From: Stenotrophomonas lacuserhaii
GTDB taxonomy: Bacteria; Pseudomonadota; Gammaproteobacteria; Xanthomonadales; Xanthomonadaceae
DNA: 64,000 nt
NCBI RefSeq assembly: GCF_014836545.1
Contig: NZ_JACSQS010000010.1
Span: forward strand, 62,001 to 126,000
Direction: 5' to 3'
Shown here: positions 36,642-45,755 of the stretch, piece after piece
Layout of the letters: the number at the start of each line of letters is the position of its first letter
Numbering within the stretch: position 1 is the stretch's first letter
Notes under the pieces: model-generated
Database searches by the model: none
Seen by the model: the letters and a program-made list of their open reading frames with translations, nothing else
What the model was told of the DNA's origin: nothing
Position numbers and translations under genes: made by a program

Positions 36642-37735
36642 TGAAGATCACCGATATCGAACTGGGCATGCTGCGCGTGCCCTTGAAGACGCCGTTCAAG
36701 ACCGCGCTGCGCACCGTGGACACCGTCGAGGACGTGGTGGTGATGGTCCGCACCGACACCGGACACACCGGCTACGGCGAGGCGGCGGCGACCGCGGTGA
36801 TCACCGGCGATACGCACGGATCGATCATCGAAGCGATCCGCCACTTCATCAAACCGCGGCTGGTCGGCCAGGACGTGGCCAACCTCAACCGCCTGTGCGG
36901 GCTGGTGCAGTCCTCGATGGAGCGCAACAGCAGCGCCAAGGCGGCGGTGGAAATCGCCCTGTACGACCTGTGGGCGCAGCTGCACGGTGCACCGCTGTAC
37001 CAGATGCTGGGCGGTGGCGATCCGGTGATCACCACCGACATCACCATCAGCGTGGACTACATCGACAAGATGGTGGCCGATTCGCTGTCCGCGCTGGACC
37101 GCGGATTCGAGTCGCTGAAGATCAAGGTCGGCAAGGACATCGGCTTGGACATCGAACGGGTCAAGGCCATCCACGCGGCGGTGGAAGGCCGCGCGCTGCT
37201 GCGGCTGGATGCCAACCAGGGCTGGACCGCCAAGCAGGCGGTGCATGCGATGCGTGCGCTGGAGGAGGCCGGGGTGGTGCTGGAGCTACTGGAGCAGCCG
37301 GTCAAGGCCGCCGACATCGCCGGCCTGAAGTACGTCACCGACCGGGTCAACACGCCGGTGATGGCCGATGAAAGCGTGTTCAATCCCAGCCAGGTGATCG
37401 ACCTGATCCAGCAGCGCGCCGCGGATATCGTCAACATCAAACTGATGAAGACCGGCGGCCTGTCCAATGCGATCCGCATCGCCGACATCGCCGCCATCCA
37501 TGGCGTGCCGTGCATGATCGGCTGCATGATCGAATCCAGCATCAGCGTGGCCGCGGCCGTGCATCTGGCCGTTGCCAAGAGCGATGTGATCACCAAGGTG
37601 GACCTGGATGGGCCATCACTGGGCCAGTTCGACCCGGTCAGCGGCGGGGTGACGTTCAACGAATCGGAAATCAGCATCAGCGATGCGCCGGGGCTGGGCA
37701 TCACCGAGGTGCGTGGGCTGGAGATGCTCGCTTGA
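36641..37735 (+). CDS. Dipeptide epimerase (L-Ala-D/L-Glu epimerase), enolase superfamily
   Basis: A 364-residue cytosolic enzyme that converts L-Ala-D-Glu from murein into L-Ala-L-Glu for use as food. Catalytic pieces are all present: Lys160 and Lys162 in SLKIKVG, metal ligands Asp190 (LRLDANQGW), Glu218 (LLEQP) and Asp243 (MADES), and Lys267 in NIKLMKTGG. The ATG overlaps the stop of the C40 peptidase gene, as in the Bacillus ykfB-ykfC pair. A RpiR-type regulator gene follows after a palindromic repeat. Confidence 0.95.
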   Translation: MKITDIELGMLRVPLKTPFKTALRTVDTVEDVVVMVRTDTGHTGYGEAAATAVITGDTHGSIIEAIRHFIKPRLVGQDVANLNRLCGLVQSSMERNSSAKAAVEIALYDLWAQLHGAPLYQMLGGGDPVITTDITISVDYIDKMVADSLSALDRGFESLKIKVGKDIGLDIERVKAIHAAVEGRALLRLDANQGWTAKQAVHAMRALEEAGVVLELLEQPVKAADIAGLKYVTDRVNTPVMADESVFNPSQVIDLIQQRAADIVNIKLMKTGGLSNAIRIADIAAIHGVPCMIGCMIESSISVAAAVHLAVAKSDVITKVDLDGPSLGQFDPVSGGVTFNESEISISDAPGLGITEVRGLEMLA

Positions 37736-37753
37736 GGGCTGCCCGCGCGTCCG

Positions 37754-37847
37754 CCGAGCATGGCTATGCCGGTCGTTCTGACCGGCACCCTGCGGGCCGC
37801 CGCAAGCGACGTTGGCAGCGGCTCCTGCCGCTGCCTTCGGCACTACC
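37754..37847. repeat. Palindromic element, inverted near-copy of 30284-30377
   Basis: About 94 bases that match the element upstream of the serine-hydrolase gene in reverse orientation with two mismatches seen. It lies between the epimerase and the RpiR regulator. Confidence 0.85.
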
Positions 37848-37868
37848 ACGCATGCTGGATGCTGCTGC

Positions 37869-38717
37869 ATGCCGCCGCTGCTGAAGATCCGCGCCGAGCG
37901 CGGGCAGATGTCGGCGATCGAGCGCCGCATCGCCGATTTCATCCTTGAAAACGCCCACCTGCTGCGCGATTACTCGTCCCAGCAGTTGGCCAGCGCGCTG
38001 GGTATCAGCCAGTCCAGCGTGGTCAAGTTCGCGCAGAAGCTGGGTTTCAAAGGCTATCCGGACCTGAAGTTTTCCATCGGCCAGGACGTGGCGCGCAGTG
38101 GTGCCGCACCGGCCTCAGCCCCTGCGGTCGCCGAAGGGCGGGATGGTTACCTGCGCATTGCCCAGGCCCTGCAGGCCAGCAAGGCAGCCGCCGAGGACGA
38201 AACGCGCGCGGCCAATCCGCAGGCCGACGTGGAGCGGATCGTCGCCTTGGTCGATGCTGCGCCGAAGCTGTTCGTGTACGGGCTGGGCGACGATGGCCTG
38301 TACGCGCGCGAGTTCGCGATGCGGCTGTCCCTGCTGGGCATGCTGGTGGTGCACCATGCCGACCCGATCCTGATGCTGGCCAACCTGTCTGCCGCACGCC
38401 CCGGTGACGTGATGCTGGTGTTCTCCGAGTTCGGCAAGCTGCCACAGCTGTCGATGCTGTCGCGGCAGTTCCAGGACCTCGGCGGCAAGGTGGTCTCCAT
38501 TACCCGCCACACCGCCAACCCGCTGCGCGCGCATGCCGATGCCGCGCTGGCGGTATGCGCCGAGGACCGTGCGCCGCACATGGCACAGGTGCTGTACCGT
38601 GCTTCCTTGCAGTCCCTGCTGGATTTTGTTTTCGTGCTGTTGTGCGACGCCAACCCGGATCGCAACCGCCAGCTGGCGGTGAACCTGGAACGCATCGAAC
38701 ACCTGCTGGATACCTGA
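37869..38717 (+). CDS. MurR/RpiR-family transcriptional regulator
   Basis: A 282-residue repressor or activator. The N-terminal HTH_6 domain (about 1-75) contains QQLASALGISQSSVVKFAQKLGFKGY (given here as two parts: QQLASALGIS, 38-47, and SSVVKFAQKLGFKGY, 49-63). The C-terminal SIS domain (about 115-250) should sense a phosphorylated sugar or wall fragment. Placement between the murein-peptide epimerase and an L,D-transpeptidase-fold gene suggests it controls this block. I used the ATG at 37869; upstream codons run through repeat DNA. Confidence 0.92.
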   Translation: MPPLLKIRAERGQMSAIERRIADFILENAHLLRDYSSQQLASALGISQSSVVKFAQKLGFKGYPDLKFSIGQDVARSGAAPASAPAVAEGRDGYLRIAQALQASKAAAEDETRAANPQADVERIVALVDAAPKLFVYGLGDDGLYAREFAMRLSLLGMLVVHHADPILMLANLSAARPGDVMLVFSEFGKLPQLSMLSRQFQDLGGKVVSITRHTANPLRAHADAALAVCAEDRAPHMAQVLYRASLQSLLDFVFVLLCDANPDRNRQLAVNLERIEHLLDT

Positions 38718-38729
38718 CCGGAGCCGCCC

Positions 38730-39530
38730 ATGAAGTCGCTGTTGCGTTGCCTTGCCGTTGCAGCCCTGTCGCTGGCCGGTCCGGTATGGGCGGCCAGCCC
38801 GCTGGACGGTGCCGGGCAGGTGGTGGTGGTCACCAGTGAAGGCTGGGACAGCACGCACGGACGCCTGCAGGCGTTCACCCGCACCGACGGTGGCTGGAAG
38901 CCGGAAGGCACCGCGTTCGACGTCGCCCTGGGCCGCAGCGGCAGCGCCTGGGGCATCGGCCTGCATCCGGCTGTCGCCGCAGATGCGGCACATGCCTCAG
39001 GCCAGGCCATCGGCGACCCGCGCAAGCGCGAAGGCGATGGCCGCAGCCCGGCCGGGGTGTTCGCGCTGGGCACCGCGTTCGGCTACGCCGCGCAGGCCGA
39101 CACCGCCCTGCCGTGGCAGCCGATGCAGGAAAGCAGCTACTGCATGGACGTGCCGGATTCGCCGTATTACAACCGCATCGTCGATGCCGAACGGGTCGGT
39201 GCCGAGGCGGTGGAGGGCTCCACCGAACCGATGCGGCTGGACCTGCACAACAAGGGCGATGTGCGCTACCAGCAGGGCTTCGTCATCAACCACAATCCGC
39301 ACAATGTGCCGGGCCAGGGCAGCTGCATCTTCGCCCACCTGTGGCGCAGGGAAGGTGAGGCCACCGCCGGCTGCACCGCGATGACCGCCGCGCACATGCA
39401 GCAGCTGCTGGCCTGGCTGGATCCGCGCCAAGGCCCGTTGTTCGTACTGCTTCCACGTGTCGAGTACGCGCGCCTGCAGCAGGCATGGCAGCTGCCGGCC
39501 CTGGCCGCCGCCCACGGCCCCACACCGTGA
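38730..39530 (+). CDS. Exported L,D-transpeptidase-fold (YkuD/COG3786) protein
   Basis: A 266-residue periplasmic protein with a signal peptide (MKSLLRCLAVAALSLAGPVWA). The YkuD-like catalytic region has His203 (CIFAHLWRR) and Cys215 (TAGCTAM), spaced as in L,D-transpeptidases. Proteins of this branch are poorly characterised and may be carboxypeptidases. It starts 12 bases after the RpiR gene, and its stop overlaps the GTG of the permease gene, so regulator, enzyme and transporter form one operon. Confidence 0.88.
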   Translation: MKSLLRCLAVAALSLAGPVWAASPLDGAGQVVVVTSEGWDSTHGRLQAFTRTDGGWKPEGTAFDVALGRSGSAWGIGLHPAVAADAAHASGQAIGDPRKREGDGRSPAGVFALGTAFGYAAQADTALPWQPMQESSYCMDVPDSPYYNRIVDAERVGAEAVEGSTEPMRLDLHNKGDVRYQQGFVINHNPHNVPGQGSCIFAHLWRREGEATAGCTAMTAAHMQQLLAWLDPRQGPLFVLLPRVEYARLQQAWQLPALAAAHGPTP

Positions 39531-40828
39531 GCGCACCGGACACCCAACCCACGCCCAGCCTGCAGCGTGCGGTCAGCCGCTGGCAGATCGTCGGCCTGTC
39601 CATCAACGATGTGATCGGCAGCGGGATCTACCTGCTGCCGGCCGCGACGGTGATGCTGCTTGGCCCCTTCAGCCTGTGGGGCGTGCTTGCTGCCGGCATC
39701 GTGGTCGCGCTGCTGGTGCTGTGCTACGCGCAGGCCGCCAGCTACTTCGACGAACCCGGCGGCAGCTACCTTTATGCCCGCGAGGCATTCGGCCGATTCG
39801 CCGGGTTCGAGATCGGCTGGATGATCTGGCTGACCCGCATCAGTTCGGCAGCGGCACTGAGCAACGCGCTGGCCGATGCGGTGGCGCGCTTCTGGCCGCT
39901 GGCCGGCAGCGGCGGCGGGCGGATCGCGGTGATCGTGTTGTCGCTCGCCTTCCTGACCGGTGTGAACATCATCGGCGTACGCTCGGCGGCGCGTACCGGC
40001 GTGGTGCTGGTGATCGGCAAGCTGGTGCCGCTGCTGCTGTTCGTGGCCATCGGCGCGTTGTACATCGATCCGCAGCTGGCCTTCTCCGGCCAGCGTCCGG
40101 ACCCGCATGACCTGCAGCGCATGGGCGAGGCGGCGTTGTTGCTGCTGTATGCCTACGCCGGCTTCGAGAACATCCCGGCCGCGGCGGGCGAGTACCGCAA
40201 TCCACGGCGAGACATCCCGTTCGCGCTGATCACCATGATCATCACCGTCACCGTGATCTACGCTGCGGTGCAGGTCGTCGCGCAGGGCACCCTGCCCGGC
40301 TTGGCCGGCTCGGCCACGCCACTGGCCGATGCCGCCGCAGGCTTCGGCGGCGAGGCGCTGGCGCTGATCCTGACCGTGGGCGCGACGATCTCCATCCTGG
40401 GCACCAACAGCAACACGATGATGATGGGACCCCGTTTCCTGTACGCACTGGCCGCCGATGGCTACGGCCCGAAAGTGCTGGCACACGTGCACCCGCGCTT
40501 CCGCACCCCGGCCGCAGCGATCCTGTGCCAGGGCATCATTTCACTGCTGCTGGCGCTGAGTGGTTCGTTCGTGCAGTTGGCGCTGCTGTCGATGACCACC
40601 CGGCTGTTCGCTTACATCGGCACGGCTGCCGCGGTGCTGGTGCTCGCCAAGCGCTATGCCGACCGCCCAGGTGCGTTGAAGCTGCCCGGCGGCCCGCTGA
40701 TCCCGGTGCTGGCGCTGGTGCTGTGTCTGGCGCTGTTTGCCAGCGCCAGCTGGGCCAACATCCTGGCTGCGCTGGCCGCATTCGCGGTGGGCGCGGTGAT
40801 CTACCTGTTCCCGCGCAAGGACGGATGA
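39527..40828 (+). CDS. APC-family amino-acid permease
   Basis: A 433-residue inner-membrane protein with about 12 hydrophobic spans. Family signatures include INDVIGSGIYLLPAATV in span 1, the GGSYLYAREAFGRFAGFEIGW... region in span 3 and YAYAGFENIPAAAGEYRNPR in span 6. The GTG start overlaps the previous stop (GTGA). Given its operon with murein enzymes, the substrate may be wall-derived amino acids or dipeptides; the substrate cannot be read from sequence. Confidence 0.92.
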   Translation: MSAPDTQPTPSLQRAVSRWQIVGLSINDVIGSGIYLLPAATVMLLGPFSLWGVLAAGIVVALLVLCYAQAASYFDEPGGSYLYAREAFGRFAGFEIGWMIWLTRISSAAALSNALADAVARFWPLAGSGGGRIAVIVLSLAFLTGVNIIGVRSAARTGVVLVIGKLVPLLLFVAIGALYIDPQLAFSGQRPDPHDLQRMGEAALLLLYAYAGFENIPAAAGEYRNPRRDIPFALITMIITVTVIYAAVQVVAQGTLPGLAGSATPLADAAAGFGGEALALILTVGATISILGTNSNTMMMGPRFLYALAADGYGPKVLAHVHPRFRTPAAAILCQGIISLLLALSGSFVQLALLSMTTRLFAYIGTAAAVLVLAKRYADRPGALKLPGGPLIPVLALVLCLALFASASWANILAALAAFAVGAVIYLFPRKDG

Positions 40829-40941
40829 TGGGGCGCACGCGCGCGTATCGGCTCTACGCTGCGCTCACGCGCCGGGCCCGGGCCGTTAACCGGCAGGTCG
40901 TCATGATGGAATCTCGAACAACGACGACACGGAGCCGACGA

Positions 40942-41286
40942 ATGAGCCCTGACTACCAGATCCCCGGCCGCGTGCCCGAAGACGGTGTACAGCGTGATGC
41001 GTTCGCCGCTTATTGGCGCGAACGTTACCCGAGCGAGCCCTACTACGACGCCAGCTCGTCCTTCGAGGACTATGAACCGGCCTACCGGCTGGGGCACCAG
41101 TCGCGTGCGCAGGATGTGATCCGCGCTTACGAGGAAGTGGAGCGCGAGCTGCAGACGCGCTGGGCGGCCGAGCGCGGCGAGAGCCGCTTGGAATGGCTGC
41201 AGGCACAGCATGCCGTCAAGCGCGGCTGGGAAGATGCGCTGCTCGCCGATCCGCGGCTGGACAAGGGTCCAACGCGCGGCATCTGA
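40942..41286 (+). CDS. Small hypothetical protein
   Basis: A 114-residue soluble acidic protein rich in Tyr, Glu and Arg (AFAAYWRERYPSEPYYD, FEDYEPAYRLGHQSRAQDV). GGAG lies eight bases before the ATG at 40942. No known domain recognised; the pattern resembles small stress-related proteins of Proteobacteria, but I would not name it. An earlier ATG pair at about 40903 is in frame but lacks a ribosome site. Confidence 0.7.
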   Translation: MSPDYQIPGRVPEDGVQRDAFAAYWRERYPSEPYYDASSSFEDYEPAYRLGHQSRAQDVIRAYEEVERELQTRWAAERGESRLEWLQAQHAVKRGWEDALLADPRLDKGPTRGI

Positions 41287-41398
41287 TCCTTGCCCATGCT
41301 CTAGCGTCCCCTCATCCAGGGGGGAAGGGCTGCGACATGCACGGTCGCAATGGTATACAGAGGGGGTTGGCCATCCGCATCCCCGCCTGGAGATACCC

Positions 41399-42562
41399 AT
41401 GACCCGTAAATTGCTTCTCACCCTGGCCATCGGCCTGACCCCGATGCTTGCCACCACTGCCTGTGGCGCCGCCAGTCCAGAGGCTGCCGCGCCCGCCGCC
41501 GCCGCTCCGGCGCAGAAATCCTTCAGCGCATTCAACGCCACCGAATTCGCCACGTTCGACGAGCCTTGGGCGATGACTTTCCTGCCCGATGGCAGTGTGC
41601 TGGTCACCGAGAAGGCCGGGAAATTGCAGCACTTGGATCTCACCAGCAGGGCCAAACATGAAATCACCGGCGGGCCGAAGGTTGCCTACGGCGGCCAAGG
41701 TGGTTTCGGTGACGTGGTGCTGCACCCGGACTTTGCCAGCAATCAGCTGGTGTACCTGAGCTACGCCGAAGAAGGCAGCAACAACACCCGCGGCGCTGCC
41801 GTGGCGCGCGCAAAGCTGGTGCTCGATGCCGATGGCGCCGGCGCGCTGCAGGATCTTTCAGTGATCTGGCGGCAGGACGCGAAAGTCAGCGGTAACGGCC
41901 ACTACGGCCACCGCATCGCCTTCGGTCCCGACGGCAAGTTGTGGATCACCTCCAGCGAGCGGCAGAAGTTCGACCCGGCCCAGGACATGGCCAGCAACCT
42001 CGGCAAACTGATCCGCCTGAACGACGATGGCTCGGTGCCGGCCGACAATCCGTTCGCTTCGCAGGGTGGCGTGGCCGCGCAGGTATGGTCGCTGGGCCAC
42101 CGCAACATGCTGGGCATCGCCTTCGATGCCAACAACAAGCTGTGGGTACACGAGATGGGCCCGGCTGGCGGCGATGAGTTGAACCTGATCACCCGCGGCG
42201 GGAACTACGGCTACCCCATCGTCTCCAATGGCGATCATTACGATGGTCGGTCGATACCCGACCATTCCACCCGTCCCGAATTCGCCGCGCCCAAGGTGAC
42301 CTGGAACCCGGTGATTTCGCCGGCCGGCTTCATCATCTACAGCGGCGACCTGTTCCCGCAGTGGAAGGGCAGCGGCTTCATCGGCGGCCTGTCATCGCAG
42401 GCGCTGGTACGTGTGAGCTTCGACGGCGACAGCGCGCGCGAAGCCGAACGCTTCGACATGGGCGCACGCATCCGCGAAGTGGAACAGGGCCCCGATGGCG
42501 CGGTGTGGGTCCTGGAAGACGGCAAGAACGGCAAGCTGCTGAAGCTGACCCCGAAGGGTTGA
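41399..42562 (+). CDS. PQQ-dependent aldose sugar dehydrogenase (YliI-like) lipoprotein
   Basis: A 387-residue periplasmic beta-propeller enzyme of the soluble glucose/aldose sugar dehydrogenase family. The signal peptide ends in a lipobox (LATTAC, Cys22). Characteristic pieces include FLPDGSVLVTEKAGKLQ, YGGQGGFGDVVLHPDF, GNGHYGHRIAFGPDGKLW with the active-site His region, SLGHRNMLGIAF and VTWNPVISPAGFIIYSG. GGAGAT precedes the ATG. It should oxidise sugars with PQQ and calcium; PQQ synthesis genes are not in the window. Confidence 0.92.
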   Translation: MTRKLLLTLAIGLTPMLATTACGAASPEAAAPAAAAPAQKSFSAFNATEFATFDEPWAMTFLPDGSVLVTEKAGKLQHLDLTSRAKHEITGGPKVAYGGQGGFGDVVLHPDFASNQLVYLSYAEEGSNNTRGAAVARAKLVLDADGAGALQDLSVIWRQDAKVSGNGHYGHRIAFGPDGKLWITSSERQKFDPAQDMASNLGKLIRLNDDGSVPADNPFASQGGVAAQVWSLGHRNMLGIAFDANNKLWVHEMGPAGGDELNLITRGGNYGYPIVSNGDHYDGRSIPDHSTRPEFAAPKVTWNPVISPAGFIIYSGDLFPQWKGSGFIGGLSSQALVRVSFDGDSAREAERFDMGARIREVEQGPDGAVWVLEDGKNGKLLKLTPKG

Positions 42563-42566
42563 CCCC

Positions 42567-42672
42567 GGTAGTGACGGCCGCTGGCCGTCATGCCTCGGTG
42601 GGTGACGACCGGTGGTCGTCACGCCGTTCCCCTTGCCGCTGCGCTCGCCGAGCATGCCTTCGGCGCTACCGG
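42567..42672. repeat. SMAG-type repeat cluster
   Basis: GGTAGTGACGGCC/GGCCGTCA, GTGACGACC/GGTCGTCAC and a degenerate GCTCGCCGAGC..GGCGCTACC unit, between the sugar dehydrogenase and the convergent lipoprotein gene. Confidence 0.8.
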
Positions 42673-42680
42673 CATACCGG

Positions 42681-43322
42681 TCATTCCTGCAGGGCGACGA
42701 CCTTGACCTCGGTGCGGCTGCAAGCCTTGTCCAGGCACGTTCCATTCAACCAGGCCTGGCCGTTGCCGATCATCACGCCCTGCTGGTTGGCAAACACGGT
42801 ATCGAAGGACTGCGCGCTGATCGCACGCGCCACCGGCGCGGTGACGATGCGCTCGTAATCGCGCTGGAAGGTCGCCGCGTCGGGCACCTCGCGCTTGCTG
42901 CCGCCGGTATCCACGCGCAGTGGATAGCGCATCAGCGCGGCCACGGCGGCGCGGTCATCGCCAGCGATCCCCTGCTGCAACGCCTTGAACACGGTTTCGT
43001 ACTGATCGGCATCGCCAAGCACGCGCTCGATCCGCCCGCGCGCATCGCCAGCGGCCGCTGCGGCGGTATCGGCCGGTGCGTTCGGACCGGATTCGGCCGG
43101 CGCTGCCTGGTCGGCATCGGCCGGCACGGACGGCGCGCTCGACCCGTTCGGCGACGGTGCTGTGACCGGGTCATCCGGCGTGTCGGTCGGGCCCGCAGCG
43201 GCTGACATCGGCGCAGGTGCCGCCTCGGCAGGCGCGGCAGGCGCATCAGCCTGCGAACAAGCGACCAGCCAGAACGGGCTCGCCAGCAACAGCGGCAACT
43301 TCAATGAACGGGACAGGCGCAT
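42681..43322 (-). CDS. Hypothetical lipoprotein
   Basis: A 213-residue protein with a lipoprotein signal (LLLASPFWLVAC, Cys22), a disordered Ala/Pro/Asp linker of ~70 residues, and a small C-terminal domain (about 95-213). The domain reads like an NTF2-like or DUF-type envelope domain (DDRAAVAALMRYPLRVD, QRDYERIVTAPVARA, GQAWLNGTCLDKAC with two cysteines). The ATG at 43322 is chosen from the signal peptide. Function unknown. Confidence 0.82.
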   Translation of the reverse strand: MRLSRSLKLPLLLASPFWLVACSQADAPAAPAEAAPAPMSAAAGPTDTPDDPVTAPSPNGSSAPSVPADADQAAPAESGPNAPADTAAAAAGDARGRIERVLGDADQYETVFKALQQGIAGDDRAAVAALMRYPLRVDTGGSKREVPDAATFQRDYERIVTAPVARAISAQSFDTVFANQQGVMIGNGQAWLNGTCLDKACSRTEVKVVALQE

Positions 43323-43457
43323 GCACGACTCCGGCAGGAACGAAGGCATCCAGCCTAGCCCGGCCAACGTGAGCCGGGCATGCATGAGGCGTGCAGGGAC
43401 GCTGCGCCAAGCCGTGGCGGCGACGACCCGCGCGTCCGGACAGGCCGGACGCGTCAC

Positions 43458-45632
43458 TCACTCAGCCAGCAGCTCGAACTGCACCGGCGAACCACTGATC
43501 GCCGATGCGCACACCCACAGGTCGAACAGGCCTGCTTCAGCGCGCAGCACGCCATCGCGCCCGGTGAACGCCAGCTGCGAACGGTGCAGCGTGAAGCTCA
43601 CTTCGGTGGATTCACCCGGCTGCAGCATCACCTTGCGGAAGTCCTTGAGCTCGCGCACCGGCCGCACGCGGCTGGCCACGCGGTCATGGATGTAGAGCTG
43701 CACCACTTCTTCGCCGGCCACGCTGCCGGTGTTGGTCAGCGTGGTGGTGATGGTGAGGGTGTCATCCCAGCCCAGCTTGGCACTGCTCAGCTGCGGCACG
43801 CCGTAGGCAAAGCTGGTGTAGCTGATGCCGTGGCCGAAGGCGTACAGCGGCTCGTTGGGAATCTCGCGCCAGCGCGCCTTGAACTCGGACATGGTCGGCA
43901 GCTCCGGACGCCCGGTGCGTGGATGATTGTAGAAGTACGGCTGCTGCCCGGACACCTGCGGGAAACTCACCGGCAGGCGTGCGGACGGGTTGTAATCGCC
44001 GAACAGCACATCGGCCACGGCATGCCCGGTCTGGGTGCCCAGGTACCAGGTGATCGCCACGGCCTGCGCATTGCGCACCGCGCCCTGCAGGGCCAGCGCG
44101 CGCCCATTGCGCAGCAGCACCACCATCGGCTTGCCGGCCATCGCGACCGCTTCGGCCAGCGCCTGCTGGGCAGGCGGCAAGGTGATTTCCACGCGCGACT
44201 GGGCCTCGCCGCTGTAACGCTGCGGTTCGCCCAGCGCCAGCACCACCACATCGGCGCGCAGCGCGGCGGCCACGGCCGCTTCGATGCCACCGGCGATGCC
44301 GCTTTCCAGATCGCAACCCGGCACCACTTCCAGCAGCGCTTGATCGCCGATGGCCGCGCGCACGCCGGTTTCCAGGTCCACGTAACGGCTCTTGTCGCCG
44401 AACAGCGTCCAGCAGCCTTCGATGTTCTCGCGGTCCTGCACGAACGGACCGATCAGCGCGATCTTCTGGCCGTCGCGGCGCAGCGGCAGCGCCGACTGTT
44501 CGTTCTTCAGCAGCACGATGGAGCGCCGCGCCGCGTCGCGCGACAGCTCGTCATGCGCGGCGATATGCGAGTCGTCGGCTTCGCGTGCCGGGTCCAGCGA
44601 GCGGTACGGATCATCGAACAGGCCGATGGTTTCCTTCAGCCACAGAATGCGGCGCACGCCTTCATCCAGCACCGCCATCGGCACTTCGCCACTTTCCACC
44701 AGGCCCGGCAGGTGTTCGGCATAGAAGCCGCTCTGCATGCTCAGGTCCAGGCCGGCGGTGAACGCCTTGGCGGTGGCATCGCGGTCATCGGCGGCATAGC
44801 CGTGGGCGACCAGTTCCATGTCCGCGGTGTAATCGGAAATGACGACGCCGGGGAAGTTCCACTCACCGCGCAGGATGTCGGTCAGCAGTTCGGCGTTGGC
44901 ACTGGCCGGCACGCCGTTGATGTCGTTGAAGGAGGACATCACGGTGACCGCGCCGGCATCGAAGGCGGCCTTGAACGGCGGCAGGTGCACATCGCGCAGG
45001 GTCTGCGGGGAGATGTCCACCATGTTGTATTCCATGCCGGCCATCACCGCGCCGTAGGCGGCGAAATGCTTGGGCGTGGCCAGCAGCGCGTCATGCGCAC
45101 GCAGGTCATCGCCCTGGAAGCCGCGCACGCGGGCGGCCGCGAACGCACAGCCCAGCACCACGTCTTCGCCGGCGCCTTCCGCGCCACGGCCCCAGCGCTG
45201 ATCGCGGGCGATATCCACGGCCGGCGCGTAGGTCCAGTGCAGGCCGGCCGCGGTGGCTTCCACGGCGGTGGCACGTGCGGTGCGGCGCGCCAGTTCGGGT
45301 TCGAAGCTGGCCGCTTCGCCCAGCGGGATCGGGAACACGGTACGCATGCCATGGATGACATCGGCGGCCAGGATCACCGGGATGCCGAGGCGGCTTTCTT
45401 CGATCGCCACCTGCTGGATGCGACGGCCGAGCTCTGCGCCGACGCCGTTGAACAGCGAGCCGACCTTGCCGTCACGCACCTGCTGCAGCACCTGGTCGGC
45501 GTTGCTGACGTTGGCTTCCGGGTTCACGTCCGGGGCAAAGGGACGAACCATGTCGGCGAACACGCCCAGCTGACCGACCTTTTCTTCCACGGTCATCTGC
45601 GCAATGAGGGATTCGATACGTTCGGAAGCCAC
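43458..45632 (-). CDS. bglX: Glycoside hydrolase family 3 beta-glucosidase
   Basis: A 724-residue enzyme of the BglX type, cleaving terminal beta-glucosyl residues. GH3 N-domain (about 30-350) with nucleophile Asp267 in GVVISDYTADM and substrate-binding KHFAAYGA; GH3 C-domain and a fibronectin-III-like C-terminus (HGISYTSFAYGVPQLS, LHRSQLAFTGRDGV). It starts MASERIESLIAQM from a GTG with AAGGA six bases upstream. There is no signal peptide, unlike E. coli BglX, so it should work in the cytosol on imported oligosaccharides. A LacI-type operator overlaps its promoter region. Confidence 0.94.
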   Translation of the reverse strand: MASERIESLIAQMTVEEKVGQLGVFADMVRPFAPDVNPEANVSNADQVLQQVRDGKVGSLFNGVGAELGRRIQQVAIEESRLGIPVILAADVIHGMRTVFPIPLGEAASFEPELARRTARATAVEATAAGLHWTYAPAVDIARDQRWGRGAEGAGEDVVLGCAFAAARVRGFQGDDLRAHDALLATPKHFAAYGAVMAGMEYNMVDISPQTLRDVHLPPFKAAFDAGAVTVMSSFNDINGVPASANAELLTDILRGEWNFPGVVISDYTADMELVAHGYAADDRDATAKAFTAGLDLSMQSGFYAEHLPGLVESGEVPMAVLDEGVRRILWLKETIGLFDDPYRSLDPAREADDSHIAAHDELSRDAARRSIVLLKNEQSALPLRRDGQKIALIGPFVQDRENIEGCWTLFGDKSRYVDLETGVRAAIGDQALLEVVPGCDLESGIAGGIEAAVAAALRADVVVLALGEPQRYSGEAQSRVEITLPPAQQALAEAVAMAGKPMVVLLRNGRALALQGAVRNAQAVAITWYLGTQTGHAVADVLFGDYNPSARLPVSFPQVSGQQPYFYNHPRTGRPELPTMSEFKARWREIPNEPLYAFGHGISYTSFAYGVPQLSSAKLGWDDTLTITTTLTNTGSVAGEEVVQLYIHDRVASRVRPVRELKDFRKVMLQPGESTEVSFTLHRSQLAFTGRDGVLRAEAGLFDLWVCASAISGSPVQFELLAE

Positions 45633-45645
45633 CGGGTGTCCTTGA

Positions 45646-45673
45646 TGTAAACGTTTTCAGTGCCGGCATTCTA
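45646..45673 (-). promoter_or_regulatory. bglX: LacI/GalR-type operator and -10 box of bglX
   Basis: TGTAAACGTTTTCA (45646-45659) is a near-perfect palindrome around the central CG, the classical LacI-family operator shape. It lies 14-27 bases before the bglX start. A TAGAAT hexamer (45668-45673 on the leftward strand) sits just upstream, so a bound repressor would cover the transcription start. No LacI-family gene is in the window. Confidence 0.7.
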
Positions 45674-45755
45674 AAGGTACCGGGCACAAAAGTGCGCATC
45701 TTCTGCGTTCATGTTTTCCGTCCGCGCGGATTGCGACAGCGCGGCCGGGGTCAGC

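Noticed and set aside
43380..45650. A 756-codon rightward frame opposite the beta-glucosidase
   Set aside because: Shadow of bglX; composition is His/Gln/Arg-rich as expected for the complementary strand.
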